A stretch of 64,000 nucleotides of DNA from Candidatus Villigracilis saccharophilus (GTDB lineage Bacteria > Chloroflexota > Anaerolineae > Anaerolineales > Villigracilaceae). The stretch's first letter is position 1, and each line of letters begins with the position of its first letter. The translations under genes and the position numbers were made by a program. The stretch lies in assembly GCA_016709305.1 (NCBI GenBank), contig JADJNA010000048.1, positions 1-64,000 on the forward strand, given 5' to 3'. The notes under the pieces were generated by a model. It searched no databases, had not been told where the DNA came from, and was given only the letters and a program-made list of their open reading frames with translations. Positions 1 to 10,087 of the stretch are shown in pieces.

Positions 1-758
1 TGGCGTTGACCGATTACACCCTGCAAATTTTCTTTGATTTTTCCGGATATACCGATATGGCAATTGGTCTGGCAAGGATGATCGGTTTTCGACTGCCTGA
101 GAATTTTGATTTTCCATATATCGCACAAAGCATCAGTGATTTTTGGCGCCGCTGGCACATTACCCTTTCAACTTGGTTTCGTGAGTATGTGTTTTACCCG
201 CTGGAGAGGCGGCGTTTTAGATTGGCAGGCCAGCAAATTAATATCTTGATCGTTTTTTTGCTCACGGGCCTTTGGCATGGATTTAAACCTACATTTATTG
301 TATGGGGACTGCTTCATGGAATTGCATTGGCGGCGGAAAGCGCGGGTTTTGGGCGTTGGCTAAAACAAACCTGGCGGCCAATACGTCATATATATACTCT
401 GGCAGTTATTGTGGCAGGCTGGGTGTTTTTTCGTTCAAATACTCTGGAGTTTTCATACTGGTTTTTTCGCCGCCTGGCGGGTGATGCCTCGGGTTTGACT
501 TTGCTTCCGTTCAGCGTGTCAACGCCGATGCCGTTTATTGAGCCGTCTTTTATCCTGGCGTTGGCCGCAGGCGTTTTCTTCTCGCTGCCTGTGTCATCCA
601 TCTGGAAACAAATGCGTGCAAGTTTGGAAAAACGACAGGAAAATTTCTATTTCCCGATTCAGATTTTTGAAGATGCCGCTCTGGTCCTGCTGTTTGTTCT
701 GGGTCTTGCGATGCTTTTGAGTAATACCTTTTTGCCGAATCTTTACGCCAAATTCTAA
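1..758 (+). CDS. MBOAT-family O-acyltransferase (AlgI-like), 5' end outside window
   Basis: C-terminal about 250 residues of a membrane-bound O-acyltransferase; the family is usually 450-520 residues, so roughly the first half lies before the window and the reading frame is open at base 1. Visible family marks are the FDFSGYTDMAIG segment, the FWRRWHITLSTWFREYVFYPL block and the pair of conserved histidines in GLWHG and, about 15 residues later, LLHG. Several hydrophobic segments follow. Such proteins move acyl groups across the membrane to acetylate extracellular polysaccharide. The next gene, 17 bases on, is an AlgX/AlgJ-like protein, the usual periplasmic partner, which supports a polysaccharide O-acetylation role. 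The polymer is unknown. Confidence 0.9.
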   Translation, partial: ALTDYTLQIFFDFSGYTDMAIGLARMIGFRLPENFDFPYIAQSISDFWRRWHITLSTWFREYVFYPLERRRFRLAGQQINILIVFLLTGLWHGFKPTFIVWGLLHGIALAAESAGFGRWLKQTWRPIRHIYTLAVIVAGWVFFRSNTLEFSYWFFRRLAGDASGLTLLPFSVSTPMPFIEPSFILALAAGVFFSLPVSSIWKQMRASLEKRQENFYFPIQIFEDAALVLLFVLGLAMLLSNTFLPNLYAKF

Positions 759-775
759 GAAGCGGATCATCAATC

Positions 776-1819
776 ATGTTTAAAGCGTCATCCCTGCGTT
801 ATCGCTATACTCAACTCTATGTGCTCTTCATACTCGGCTTGTTCATCTATGTCGTGGCGCGTAGTATTGGCCCGGGCATAACAAATTTCCAGGATAATTT
901 TTATAAAAAGGATTTTCTAATAGAGCAGGCAAATTTGCTTCGCATCAAATTAGGGAACAGGGTTTTCCCCGTGGTTTTATTGGGAAAAGATGGATGGATG
1001 CACTACACGGGTGATGGCGAACTTAGCTATTTTCAGAATACAAGGAAAATGGAGAATGAGGAAGGTTTAATTAAAAAGCTGACTACTCTCAACCAATACT
1101 TAAAGTCCCAGGGCATCACCCTGATCGTTGTGGTCGCTCCCGATAAATCCAGCATTTACGCGGATACGCTGCCCGGGCAGATAACCCCTCTGTCAGCGCA
1201 GTCATGGCTTGATAGTTTCATCGCTTATTCCGGGGGGGATAACCTGCCGGTACTGGTGGATCTCAGACCCGCCCTGCAGACTGCCCGCCGCGAACAGGAT
1301 GTTTTCTTCAAATCAGACACTCATTGGAATGGATATGGCGCATTTGCCGCTTACACAACCATTATTAATGTTCTTGGTAATTCATACCCGGAACTTAAAC
1401 CATATGCAGTTTCGGATTTGAATATGAAATTGGTCACCACAGATCCAGAAGTACGTGATACCGCCAGGATAATGGGAATAACCACTGTGACAGAGAAGAA
1501 TTTCCTTATCGCGCCCAAGAAATCCTTTGTTCAGACATCACACCCGTCCATTTATTATGGCTACAATCAATTTTCTTCGATACCGGAAAGTGAATTACCG
1601 ACGCTTCTTATGTTCCATGATTCTCAAGGCGCCCATTACTTGAACGATTATATGAGTATGAATTTCGGGGAATCCCATTTTATCCATTATCTCAGCATCC
1701 CCGAGTATCTGACCCGGGAATCAATTCAGCAATTTAAGCCGGATATAATCGTTATTGAAATGGTAGAACGAGCTTTGGAACAGCTCGACGGGCTTATGCC
1801 CAGCTGGGAAGCGCCGTAA
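776..1819 (+). CDS. AlgX/AlgJ-like SGNH-type O-acetyltransferase
   Basis: 347 residues with one N-terminal membrane anchor (about residues 13-32) and an extracytoplasmic domain of the alginate O-acetyltransferase AlgX/AlgJ type. The Asp-His pair lies in SDTHWNGYGAFAAY (about residues 180-195), preceded by VVAPDKSSIYADTLPG, both typical of the family; the nucleophile serine is probably in MFHDSQGAHY near residue 285. It follows the MBOAT gene by 17 bases, so the two probably form one operon and one machine: the MBOAT passes acetyl groups out, this protein puts them on the polymer. ATG start with only a weak upstream ribosome site. Confidence 0.85.
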   Translation: MFKASSLRYRYTQLYVLFILGLFIYVVARSIGPGITNFQDNFYKKDFLIEQANLLRIKLGNRVFPVVLLGKDGWMHYTGDGELSYFQNTRKMENEEGLIKKLTTLNQYLKSQGITLIVVVAPDKSSIYADTLPGQITPLSAQSWLDSFIAYSGGDNLPVLVDLRPALQTARREQDVFFKSDTHWNGYGAFAAYTTIINVLGNSYPELKPYAVSDLNMKLVTTDPEVRDTARIMGITTVTEKNFLIAPKKSFVQTSHPSIYYGYNQFSSIPESELPTLLMFHDSQGAHYLNDYMSMNFGESHFIHYLSIPEYLTRESIQQFKPDIIVIEMVERALEQLDGLMPSWEAP

Positions 1820-2257
1820 TATATAAAAACTTGTGTCATGTGTATAAATTGTCGACGCTGGCTGGATTCTAAGATCCCGGCGGTAAAACTGCTTGCTCTG
1901 CAAACCAAGAAACAATTTGCATAACCGTTTATGACCGGAAATATATTTGTCAATATAGTAAAGAGGCGCTCCTTTTTTCAAGAAAAAATCACCATGTTTG
2001 CTTACAAATTTGTCATCCAGCTTTTGGTAAACTCTAAGGTTGCTTTATGTTGAGCGAGATAAAATAAAGAACGGGCATTAATGAACTTGCCTCGTAGAGA
2101 CCGTCGTGTTTGCGTCTCGAATAGATTCTGCGGGTACGATCAATAATGCTTGGTCTGACATTGGTCTTCTTCAGGTAGAGCCTGGATCGGGAATACCTTT
2201 GCCTGCAAATTGCCAGAAGGATTTTAATTTAATTTTGATACTGGAGTATGGATAGTT
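1820..2257. other. Intergenic region, no gene seen
   Basis: 438 bases between the acetyltransferase pair and the beta-helix protein gene. No convincing coding frame, RNA gene or T-run terminator. A short hairpin of six T, C, AA, G, six A lies near 1971-1986. The region presumably holds the promoter of the next gene, but no clear -35/-10 pair could be chosen. Confidence 0.5.
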
Positions 2258-5081
2258 ATGTGGAACAAAATTTCAATCTCAGGGAGCATTGGTTTTAGAT
2301 ATATTAGTGCCGCTGCTTTGTTGTTTTTCATCTTTGGTGTGACAACCAGTGCGGGGGCGTTGGCTACCACGCGCTACGTTGCCAGCAGCGGCGTGGATTC
2401 GGGAAACTGTAGTTCGGCTGCTTCTCCCTGTCTTACGATCCAATATGCAGTCAATCAGTCTGCTGCGTCTGGTGACAGGATATTAGTAGCGCAGGGTAAT
2501 TATACCTATAGCGGAGGAACAACAAATTGTTCATTCGCTAGTACGCCCGCCGTGGTTTGTTCACTAGACAAAAACTTGGCTATTCTTGGAGGCTATTCAA
2601 CCGCCAATTGGTCAACGGCGAATCCGGCAGTAAATCTAACCGTTATCGATGGACAAAACCTCTATCGTGGCGTCGCGGTCATCGGATTTAATAACCTGAC
2701 AACTACATATCTAAATATGGAGGGCTTTACCCTCCAGAACGGCCGCGCGATTGGTCCAGTTTACGCAGGTAATAACCCACCCGATCCAACGGAATAGGTG
2801 CTGGAATGTGGGTCTCAAGGGCATCTGTCACCTTGAAGGATATTGTTTTTAAGAATAATCAGGCAATCGGTGCTAATGCAGCCTCGGGTGCGGGCGGAGC
2901 GGCGACCGGGGCGGGTTTACGGATTGAGTCGTCTCCGGCAAGCTCCCTGTTGCAGCGGGTGACATTTGACGGCAATCAATCGCTTGGCGGAACAGGTTCC
3001 ACCCGCGGCGGATTGGCCTTTGGCGCTCTGTTTGTGTACGCCTCAGTCGTGACGGTTGAGGATTCCACTTTTTCAAATAATCTCGCACAAGCGGGCAATT
3101 CGACGGGTAATGGCTATGATGGGCTTAGAGCTGATGCCCTTGGCGGAGCGATTGGCTTAGGACAAAGTGCAGTTGTGCCAAATCGGATCGTTGCAACAAA
3201 TAATCAGGCAATCGGTGGAAATGCTGCCGTGAACGCTGGCGGCAGTTACGGCGGCGCGATCTATTCTGAAGAAGCCGTTGGCCCGTTTGTCATAACTGAT
3301 TCGGTTTTGTCTGGCAATACCTCGCAGGCAGGCAATGCGCTGGCTGGCGGGTCTGGCGGTTTCGGCGTCGGTGGGGGGATGCTGGTCTACAACTCCCGCA
3401 CAGCGATCACGATTGACCGTGTAAAAGTAATTTCAAATACTGCGGCAGGGGGGAGTGGAGGGACCGCGGGCGCAGTGGGCGGCGGCGGTCTGTCGCTGTG
3501 GGTCGATCGAACTGGTATTGCTCCCGTAGCATCTGTCACAAACGTAGTTGTCGCCGATAATTTGGCAACAACAGGTTCCGGTACCAATGCATATGGCGGC
3601 GGAGGCGGCGGCATCCATGTTCAAGGTCTTCAGGCAAATTTTGTACACGCAACCATTGCCAGAAACCAGCTTGGCCCAAACCTGGTATCCGGGCAGGGGC
3701 TGCTGGTATTGGCAGCGCCAGGAGCCGCGTCAGGCGTGGCGAATGTCAGCCACAGTATCATTGCCAATCATACGGTAGGACCGGCAGGCGCTTATGCCAT
3801 TCTGGTGCAGGCAGGTAATACTCTTAACTTTAACCGCGCCCTGTTTTCTGGAAATACTATAAATACATTTGGAGTTATCAATGGTCTTCCAAGTGTGACT
3901 ATACTTTCTTCCTCATCTGACTTTATCGCGCCTGGTTCGCCTAATTTTAATTACCATCTCAGGCTTGATTCGGCTGCTAAAGATCTGGCCATAGGCAGTA
4001 CGACTGCTGTTGATATGGATGGACAAACTCGACCGTATAACAGCATTTCTGATCTTGGCGCCTATGAGTATTGGCCTCTTAGCCTGAATGTCTTGCGCGG
4101 AAACAGCACCTTGCAGTTGAGTTGGACAACCGCAGCGGGGGTGCTAACGGGAGGGCTGGCCAATTACGAGGTTGTCGTTACCTGCGCGGCAGGCGCCAGT
4201 TCACCGACCGAGGGTAATTGCGGACAGCCGATCAATGTCGGAACAGGTACCACTTTCTCTCTGACTGGATTGACCAACTTTAAGCAATACACGGTCATCG
4301 TCAATGCCCGCGGTTCCTCACTGGCCTTGATCGCCGCCTCGAACACCGTTTCCGCCACCCCCATTGATTCTTTTGCCACTGGCATGGATACAACCGGGGT
4401 ATTTCGCCCGAGCAATGGTCTTTTGTATCTGAAGAATGCAAACACGACCGGGTTTGCTGATGTTGCCATCAACTACGGCCTCGCCGGGGATTATCCCGTG
4501 GCAGGTGACTGGGATGGCAATGGGACCGCTACCATCGGGATCTATCGCAACGGTTCCTTCTACTTGCGCAATTCCAATACCCTTGGTTTTGCGGATCTCG
4601 TGATCGCTTTTGGACAGTCCGGCGATCAGCCGGTGGCCAGGATTGGAACGGAGATGGCACCGACACCATCGGTGTGTATCGCAGCTCAACCGGACAATTT
4701 TTACTGCGCAACAGCAATACCGCCGGGGCACCGGACATGAGCTTTTACCTGGGTAATGTAGGCGATGTGGGGATTGCCGGAGACTGGAATGGGGATGGGC
4801 AGGACACCACCGGAGTATTCCGCCCGAGTAATGGTGTGATCTTCCTGAAGAACGCGAACACAACCGGATTCGCAGATATTGCTCTTAATTACGGGCTGGG
4901 GGGCGACCAGCCTGTGACGGGTGACTGGAATAATGATGGCATCGACACGATCGGGGTGTATCGTAATGCCCAGTTCCTGCTGCGGAATAGCAACACGGTT
5001 GGCTTTGCCGACATAGTATTTGGTTTGGGCAACCCGGGCGACATGCCGATTGCAGGAAATTGGGATGGTAGTATTCCATAA
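2258..5081 (+). CDS. Secreted right-handed beta-helix protein with Fn3 and C-terminal FG-GAP-like repeats (two frameshifts)
   Basis: About 940 residues if two single-base deletions are repaired. The first break is near 2785-2795, where restoring one A after the PPDP codons gives an uninterrupted NGIGAGMWVS join; the second is near 4635-4640, where GDQPVA should continue into DWNGDG. Domains in order: a signal peptide (first ~38 residues, ending around SAGALA), a right-handed parallel beta-helix rich in Gly/Ala/Asn with motifs such as FKNNQAIG and GGAI, an Fn3-like domain (about 4080-4360), then five repeats of ~45 residues (about 4380-5078) with the pattern T-x-G-V-[FY]-R, LRNSNT, G-[DN]-x-P-[VI]-A-G-[DN]-W-[DN]. 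The repeats resemble FG-GAP/VCBS-type propeller blades. Likely a surface or secreted adhesin or polysaccharide-binding protein; the substrate cannot be told. Confidence 0.75.
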
Positions 5082-5415
5082 AATTGTGTGTATTTTGTGA
5101 ATAATAAACATCGTGACTATGTTTTTTGATAACATAGTCACGATGTTTATTAAGCATTGCACAACAACCTTTCACCTGACAGAAAGAAATATTTTATGTG
5201 ATGCAATTCGGGTATACTCGCCAGATATATCTGGCAACCAATATTTTTAGCAAATCAATGTACAAAACCTTTATAGGTGGCGTTTTTTTAGTAGTTTTTC
5301 GAACAAAATAATACCGGGATGCGCTCAAGTCCCTTGCTACAACCAGAGTGATGACTTGGATCTCTGATAAACCTAAATTGGGCTTGGTGGTATTGCTTGA
5401 AGGTAAGGAAGAAAA
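5082..5415. other. Intergenic region with palindromes
   Basis: 334 bases without a gene. Besides the 22-bp hairpin at 5102-5152 it holds a perfect 16-bp palindrome at 5220-5235 (GCCAGATA and its complement), the size and symmetry of a dimeric repressor site. It is AT-rich. A promoter for the downstream glycosyltransferase operon is expected here, but no clear hexamer pair stands out. Confidence 0.45.
5102..5152. repeat. Perfect 22-bp inverted repeat hairpin
   Basis: The arms 5102-5123 and 5131-5152 are exact reverse complements of 22 bases, with a 7-base T-rich loop. It lies 20 bases after the stop of the beta-helix gene. No T-run follows the stem except the AT-rich end of the arm itself. 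It may act as a transcription terminator or mRNA 3' stabiliser for the upstream gene; the length and perfection also fit a small mobile palindrome. Confidence 0.7.
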
Positions 5416-7240
5416 TTGAATAACTATTATTTCGAACCTTTTGATATTTTTGTGTTTCCGGTCATTGATTGGAATTACCGTTTTCAACGACCTCAACAAA
5501 TTTCCACTCAATTAGCTTCGCATGGGCATCGGGTATTTTATTTGCGTACCTATTTTTGAATGGAATAACGCCGGTTTGTCGGTCAATTCGAAACGATATT
5601 CCCATTGTTGATGTGCAGTTAGGTCTCCTTGATAATAAAAACATTGTTGCAGATCAATTGGATGAGAGTTCAAAGAAAATCCTCCTAAATCAGTTTGATC
5701 TTATGCGGGAAAGCTTTAATGTTTCCAAGGCTGTCTGTATTGTCGATCTTCCCTTTTGGGGACCATTAGCTTTGGAGTTGCAAAAGCGATATGCCTGGAA
5801 GGTGGTTTACGATTCCATGGATCACCTCGGCGGGTTTTCGAATGTGACTTCATATATGCTGGAATCAGAAGATGATCTCATAAAAAAAAGTGATCTTGTC
5901 TTTGCCACTTCGCATCTGCTCTTAAACGAAAAGTCACAGTTTAATGCAAATTGCCTTCTAATCCCTAATGGCACAGAGTTTGACCACTTTAACTATTCTC
6001 CAGAAAAAATGCCTGAGGAACTAGTTAATATCAAAACCCCCATTATTGGATATTACGGAGCGATGTCTGATTGGCTCGATACAGAGTTGATTTACAACCT
6101 TGCTTCGGTCAGGCCGGATTGGAATTTTATCTTGATCGGAAGGCTGGAAAGCGCTGATGTTTCCCGTATAAAGGATATGAGCAATGTTTTCCTTCTGGGG
6201 GAAAAACCTTACGAGCTTTACCTGGTTATTTGCAGCGTTTTGATGTGGGGATTATCCCGTTTAAGAAAATTCAGCTTACGGATGCTACCAATCCTGTAAA
6301 GCTGTTTGAATATTTGAACGCTGGTAAGTCCATCGTGGCAACTGATCTAAACGAGCTGCGCCATTACCGCGATTACGTCAGGCTTGCTTCCTCTGTAAAT
6401 GAGTGGCTTGAGGAAATTCAGGCTGCATTGGCTGACTACCAGCCTGTTCAAGTGGAGAAACGCTTGAGTTTTGCCCGCCAGAATACCTGGGATGATCGAA
6501 TTTTTTTGATAGAGGATGCCATCCAGTTGATTTCTCAGGATAAGGCGGGTGTTTCCGCATCGTTGCCTCTTATCATGCCGAAAGAGAATCTTATTTCTGA
6601 GAGGCTTCTTACCCGGCACGAGGGCCTTGACTATTGGTGTCTTGTATATGAGAAAGATGCTGTGCTTTACAAACAAGCCAGCTTTGATCTGGCTGAACGG
6701 GAAGCGCGTTTTTTATCCCGGTTTGAGACCGATTATTTTCCTGGATTTCTTGACGTAGAGTCTGAAGGAAATTATTCAATAATTTCTTTTAAGAAACATC
6801 AGGGTCAAAGTTTGCATGACGCGTTGTCTTCTATTAATTCATCTGTGGCCGGATTATATAACTTTATTCAGCATTGCTTAAATATGCTGTTGGCGTTAAA
6901 GGAGAAAGGTGTTACGCATCGTAATATTCGCCGTGAAAATCTCTTGATGCAGGAGGGGAAGCCTGTTTTACATGATTTTGGCTGGGCAGTCTCTGAACAG
7001 GAGCCTTTTTTTTCGCCATTGGGGCTGGGTGGATATGAAAGATCGCTCGATGGCCGATTTTCCGATGTCTATTCGATGGGGAAAATTTTTGAGTATGTCA
7101 ACCGACAGCACTATCGTACTTTTGATTGGGTAATCTCCTTAATGACGATGGAAGATTCTTCATTACGGATCACCGATTTAATTATTTTAAAAACGTTATT
7201 TCACTCAGCTCTAAAAACTACGGTTAAAGATCGCGAGTAA
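5416..7240 (+). CDS. GT4-like glycosyltransferase fused to a protein-kinase-like domain (two frameshifts)
   Basis: Reads as one protein of about 605 residues if two indels are repaired: one in the T-run at 5553-5557 (just after YLRTY) and one near 6220 (between GEKPYEL and PGYLQRFDVG). Start chosen at TTG 5416 behind AAGGAAGAAAA, because the frame from there carries the family N-terminus (RFQRPQQIS, GHRVFYL). The N-terminal ~370 residues are a GT-B glycosyltransferase; the donor-site region is FDVGIIPF...NPVKLFEYLNAGKSIVAT. From about 6590 to 7200 comes a kinase fold: a lysine in VLYKQASF, HRNIRREN as catalytic loop (HRN at 6917-6925) and HDFGWAV as metal loop (6971-6988). The catalytic-loop aspartate is asparagine here. 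By analogy with the kinase of WbdD it may cap or modify glycans; it could instead be a pseudokinase. Confidence 0.75.
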
Positions 7241-7251
7241 CTAGGTGGATC

Positions 7252-7629
7252 ATGCACAAACTAACACCTGATGATCAGGCAGATTTTCAAGATCCTGAGT
7301 CTATGCAAAATGCCTTACATCAACTCCTTGAACAAATATCGAAACGAGATCAAAAAATAGCATGGATTAATGCCGAGAATACAGCGGTGGTACGAATGCT
7401 CGCATAGAAGGAGCGGATCATATTGGCCGAAAAACAGGCTGTCGAGATTCGGCTTGCGGAGAGGGAAGCGCTGCTGAATGAAATCGTAACCAGCAGAGCA
7501 TGGAAGATCGCTTTGCTGGTTCGGAAAGTCCGCGTCTTTTTGGTTCCGCTTCATAGCCGCCGCGCCAGGGTACTGCGGCAGGGGTTGAATTTTATTTCCT
7601 TTGTGTTTAAGAAAATCAAAAGAAAATAA
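7252..7629 (+). pseudogene. Small coiled-coil protein of polysaccharide cluster, interrupted by in-frame TAG
   Basis: Two same-frame pieces (7252-7404 and 7408-7629) separated by a single TAG at 7405-7407. Reading that codon as CAG gives one continuous 125-residue product with a heptad-rich middle (MLA-x-KERIILAEKQAVEIR) followed by a basic tail SRAWKIALLVRKVR. In Anaerolineae such a segment often sits in front of glycosyltransferase domains (family knowledge, not checked here). It lies 11 bases after the kinase-fusion gene and just before a GT2-GT4 fusion. A sequencing error, a nonsense mutation, or two short genes are all possible. Confidence 0.45.
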
Positions 7630-7642
7630 AGGAGAGCTTTCC

Positions 7643-9952
7643 TTGAATACCCTTAAATTATTCTTATGGCCCATGCGAAAAGCTTATGCATTCCTGGCCA
7701 GAAGTTACGATCTCTTCTGTCTGGGAATTGAATATGTGCAAACTTTCCTGATTAAGGCGCGAAATCAGATACAACCTGAGATCCGTCTGCTGAATGGTGT
7801 CTCCAGGAAAGTGTCCATTATTATTCCTAATTACAATGGCCAAAGATATCTTGGTGAATGTATAGACTCGCTATTTCAACTTGATTTCCCGCGTGAAAAT
7901 TACGAGATAATCGTTGTTGATAATGCATCCTCCGATACTTCCAGAGAGTTTATCCTGTCCAGATACCCTGATGTGGTACTAATCGAATCTAAAGAAAATT
8001 TGGGGTTTGCCAGCGGCTGCAACCTTGGGATAAAAAATTCTCGGGGAGAATATATAGTTCTGTTGAATAATGATACGGTTGTCGACACGAACTGGCTCAA
8101 GGAGTTGGTGGCCGTCGCGGACGGCGACGAAAATATCGCAATTGCAGGCTCAAAATTGTTGTACATGCACAGCCCGAACGAGATCCAGAACGCCATGAGT
8201 TATCTGACAGACAATGGGGATGGCGGGGATATGGGCTCTCACCAGCCTGATCAGGGTCAGTACGATACCACCAGGGAGGTCATGGCTGTCTGCGGCGCGA
8301 GCATGTTGATTAAGCGGACGCTTATGGAGGAAATTGGGGCATTGGATGAGGATTTTTTTGCTTATTATGAGGATATGGATTTATGCTATCGAACAAGGTT
8401 GTATGGCAAGAAGATCGTTTTCGCCCCCAAATCGGTTGTCTACCATGTTCATGCTGCAACTTCAGGGGAATGGTCGCCATTATTTACTTTTTTGGTATTA
8501 AGAAATAAACTGCTCATCCATTTGAAAAATTCTCATTTTGGATTTTTGTTAAAAGTGCTCTTTCTATATTTTCGACAGGTAGTTTACGAAGGGCTTGTGA
8601 AGGGCGTGAATAGAAAAACGCATCTAAAGGTGCTGGTATCTTTTGTGGCAAAACTTCCAAAATTCCTTTTGAAGAGGTTGTATGTAAGACTTATTATTAA
8701 GAGGGTAAGTGATGGAAGGGTCTTGCTTCGGCTCTCCAAAGTTAAACCCAAAGTGGATGCTTCCTCGGTAAAAAAAGTCTGTGTATACAACGCCTACCTT
8801 CCCACCATGGGAGGAGGCGAAAATCTGACTGCTCATATAATTTCTTATATCAACCAGATTTTTCCGTCCGCCTCCATCGATATTCTATGTCATGAAACCG
8901 AGGCGTTTGACAGATCTAAATTTGCTGGAAAAGAGTTTATCCAGATACTTGAACGGGAATTTGACCTGCCTGTAAAAAATACGGCTGTTAGATTCTTGGA
9001 TTTTAATTTCAATCAAAAAAGTTTAATAGGCAGAGCGCGGTATTTTTACAGGCTGGCATCCATCACGAAAGAGTATGATCTTTTTATAAACAATACCTAC
9101 GCCAGTTTGGTACCGGCGCGTGCAAAAGTAAGTATTTACTCCTGTATGTTCCCGATGAAGTTGGATCATTTTGGGGTTTCGCCCATGCGACCATTTCTCA
9201 AAATTTTTTATCAACGTTTCCTGATGTCATATGATATGTTTTTGTCGATTTCACAATATACCCAGAAATGGGTTGATCGGTATTGGAATGTTAACTCGTA
9301 TGTGCAATATCCGCCGGTTAAAGCTAAAAAAAATCCCCTTAACCCTTGCAAGGAGGATATTATCGTTAATGTTGGGCGTTTCTTCGCAAGCGGGCACAAT
9401 AAAAAACAGGATGTTATGGTGCAGGCGTTTATCGAGATGGTTGAAAATGGATTGGCAGGGGATTGGAAGCTTGTATTGGTGGGCAGAAAACATTCTGATG
9501 CGGAAAGCAGCAGTTATATACAATCTTTAGAGGAGACCGCCAAAGGCTATCCCATAGAGTTACTGTATGATACAAGCGCCGACGAGTTGCAGGATCTGTT
9601 GAGCAGGGCGAAAATCTACTGGCATGCAACGGGATATAATGAAGCACTGGACATCAATCCTGAAAAATTTGAGCATTTTGGACTTTCAACCATTGAGGCT
9701 GCTCAGTTTGGGGCTGTCCCGGTTGTTTTTAATGGCGGCGGACAGCCAGAGATTATCAATCATGCCAGGAACGGCTTTTTATGGAATACAACGGATGAGC
9801 TGATGGACTATACTGAAGTTCTCATGAAAAATAATGACTTGTTGAACGATCTTAGCAAAGCCGCCCAAAGTTCTATGGAAATTTTTAGCGAGGAGAAACA
9901 ATTAAAATGGTTTGTCCTCTTTCTTGGCTCGTATTATAAATTTGATCAATAG
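7643..9952 (+). CDS. Bifunctional GT2-GT4 glycosyltransferase
   Basis: 769 residues. Start taken at TTG 7643, twelve bases behind the start of GGAGAG at 7631; the frame is open from 7601. An N-terminal basic amphipathic stretch is followed by a GT2 domain (about residues 55-310): VSIIIPNYNG, the DNASSD nucleotide motif, LLNNDT as DXD-like metal site and EDMDLCYR near the acceptor side. A linker leads to a GT4 domain (about 390-765) with VYNAYLPTMGGGE as acceptor-side glycine loop, VGRFFASGHNKKQD and EHFGLSTIEAAQFGAVPVV as the donor-binding block. Two transferases in one chain suggest that two successive sugars are added during polymer assembly on the cytoplasmic side. Confidence 0.88.
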   Translation: MNTLKLFLWPMRKAYAFLARSYDLFCLGIEYVQTFLIKARNQIQPEIRLLNGVSRKVSIIIPNYNGQRYLGECIDSLFQLDFPRENYEIIVVDNASSDTSREFILSRYPDVVLIESKENLGFASGCNLGIKNSRGEYIVLLNNDTVVDTNWLKELVAVADGDENIAIAGSKLLYMHSPNEIQNAMSYLTDNGDGGDMGSHQPDQGQYDTTREVMAVCGASMLIKRTLMEEIGALDEDFFAYYEDMDLCYRTRLYGKKIVFAPKSVVYHVHAATSGEWSPLFTFLVLRNKLLIHLKNSHFGFLLKVLFLYFRQVVYEGLVKGVNRKTHLKVLVSFVAKLPKFLLKRLYVRLIIKRVSDGRVLLRLSKVKPKVDASSVKKVCVYNAYLPTMGGGENLTAHIISYINQIFPSASIDILCHETEAFDRSKFAGKEFIQILEREFDLPVKNTAVRFLDFNFNQKSLIGRARYFYRLASITKEYDLFINNTYASLVPARAKVSIYSCMFPMKLDHFGVSPMRPFLKIFYQRFLMSYDMFLSISQYTQKWVDRYWNVNSYVQYPPVKAKKNPLNPCKEDIIVNVGRFFASGHNKKQDVMVQAFIEMVENGLAGDWKLVLVGRKHSDAESSSYIQSLEETAKGYPIELLYDTSADELQDLLSRAKIYWHATGYNEALDINPEKFEHFGLSTIEAAQFGAVPVVFNGGGQPEIINHARNGFLWNTTDELMDYTEVLMKNNDLLNDLSKAAQSSMEIFSEEKQLKWFVLFLGSYYKFDQ

Positions 9953-10087
9953 ACCGGGTACTCTGATAATCTTGAACGAACAGGGATCCTAAACTGTCCT
10001 GTGGCAGGAACTTAATGGTTTTCCATTGAAATCCTGTATCATGTTGAAAATTGGGGTTGCTATTATTCCATAGAGGAAAACCAAACC

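Noticed and set aside
1820..2257. Small RNA gene or missed gene in the first large gap
   Set aside because: No conserved structure, no T-run and no reading frame with a plausible ribosome site could be found by eye.
4318..5162. Long antisense frames opposite the beta-helix/propeller repeats
   Set aside because: The frames exist because of the repeat structure on the plus strand; no start signal and no recognisable family.
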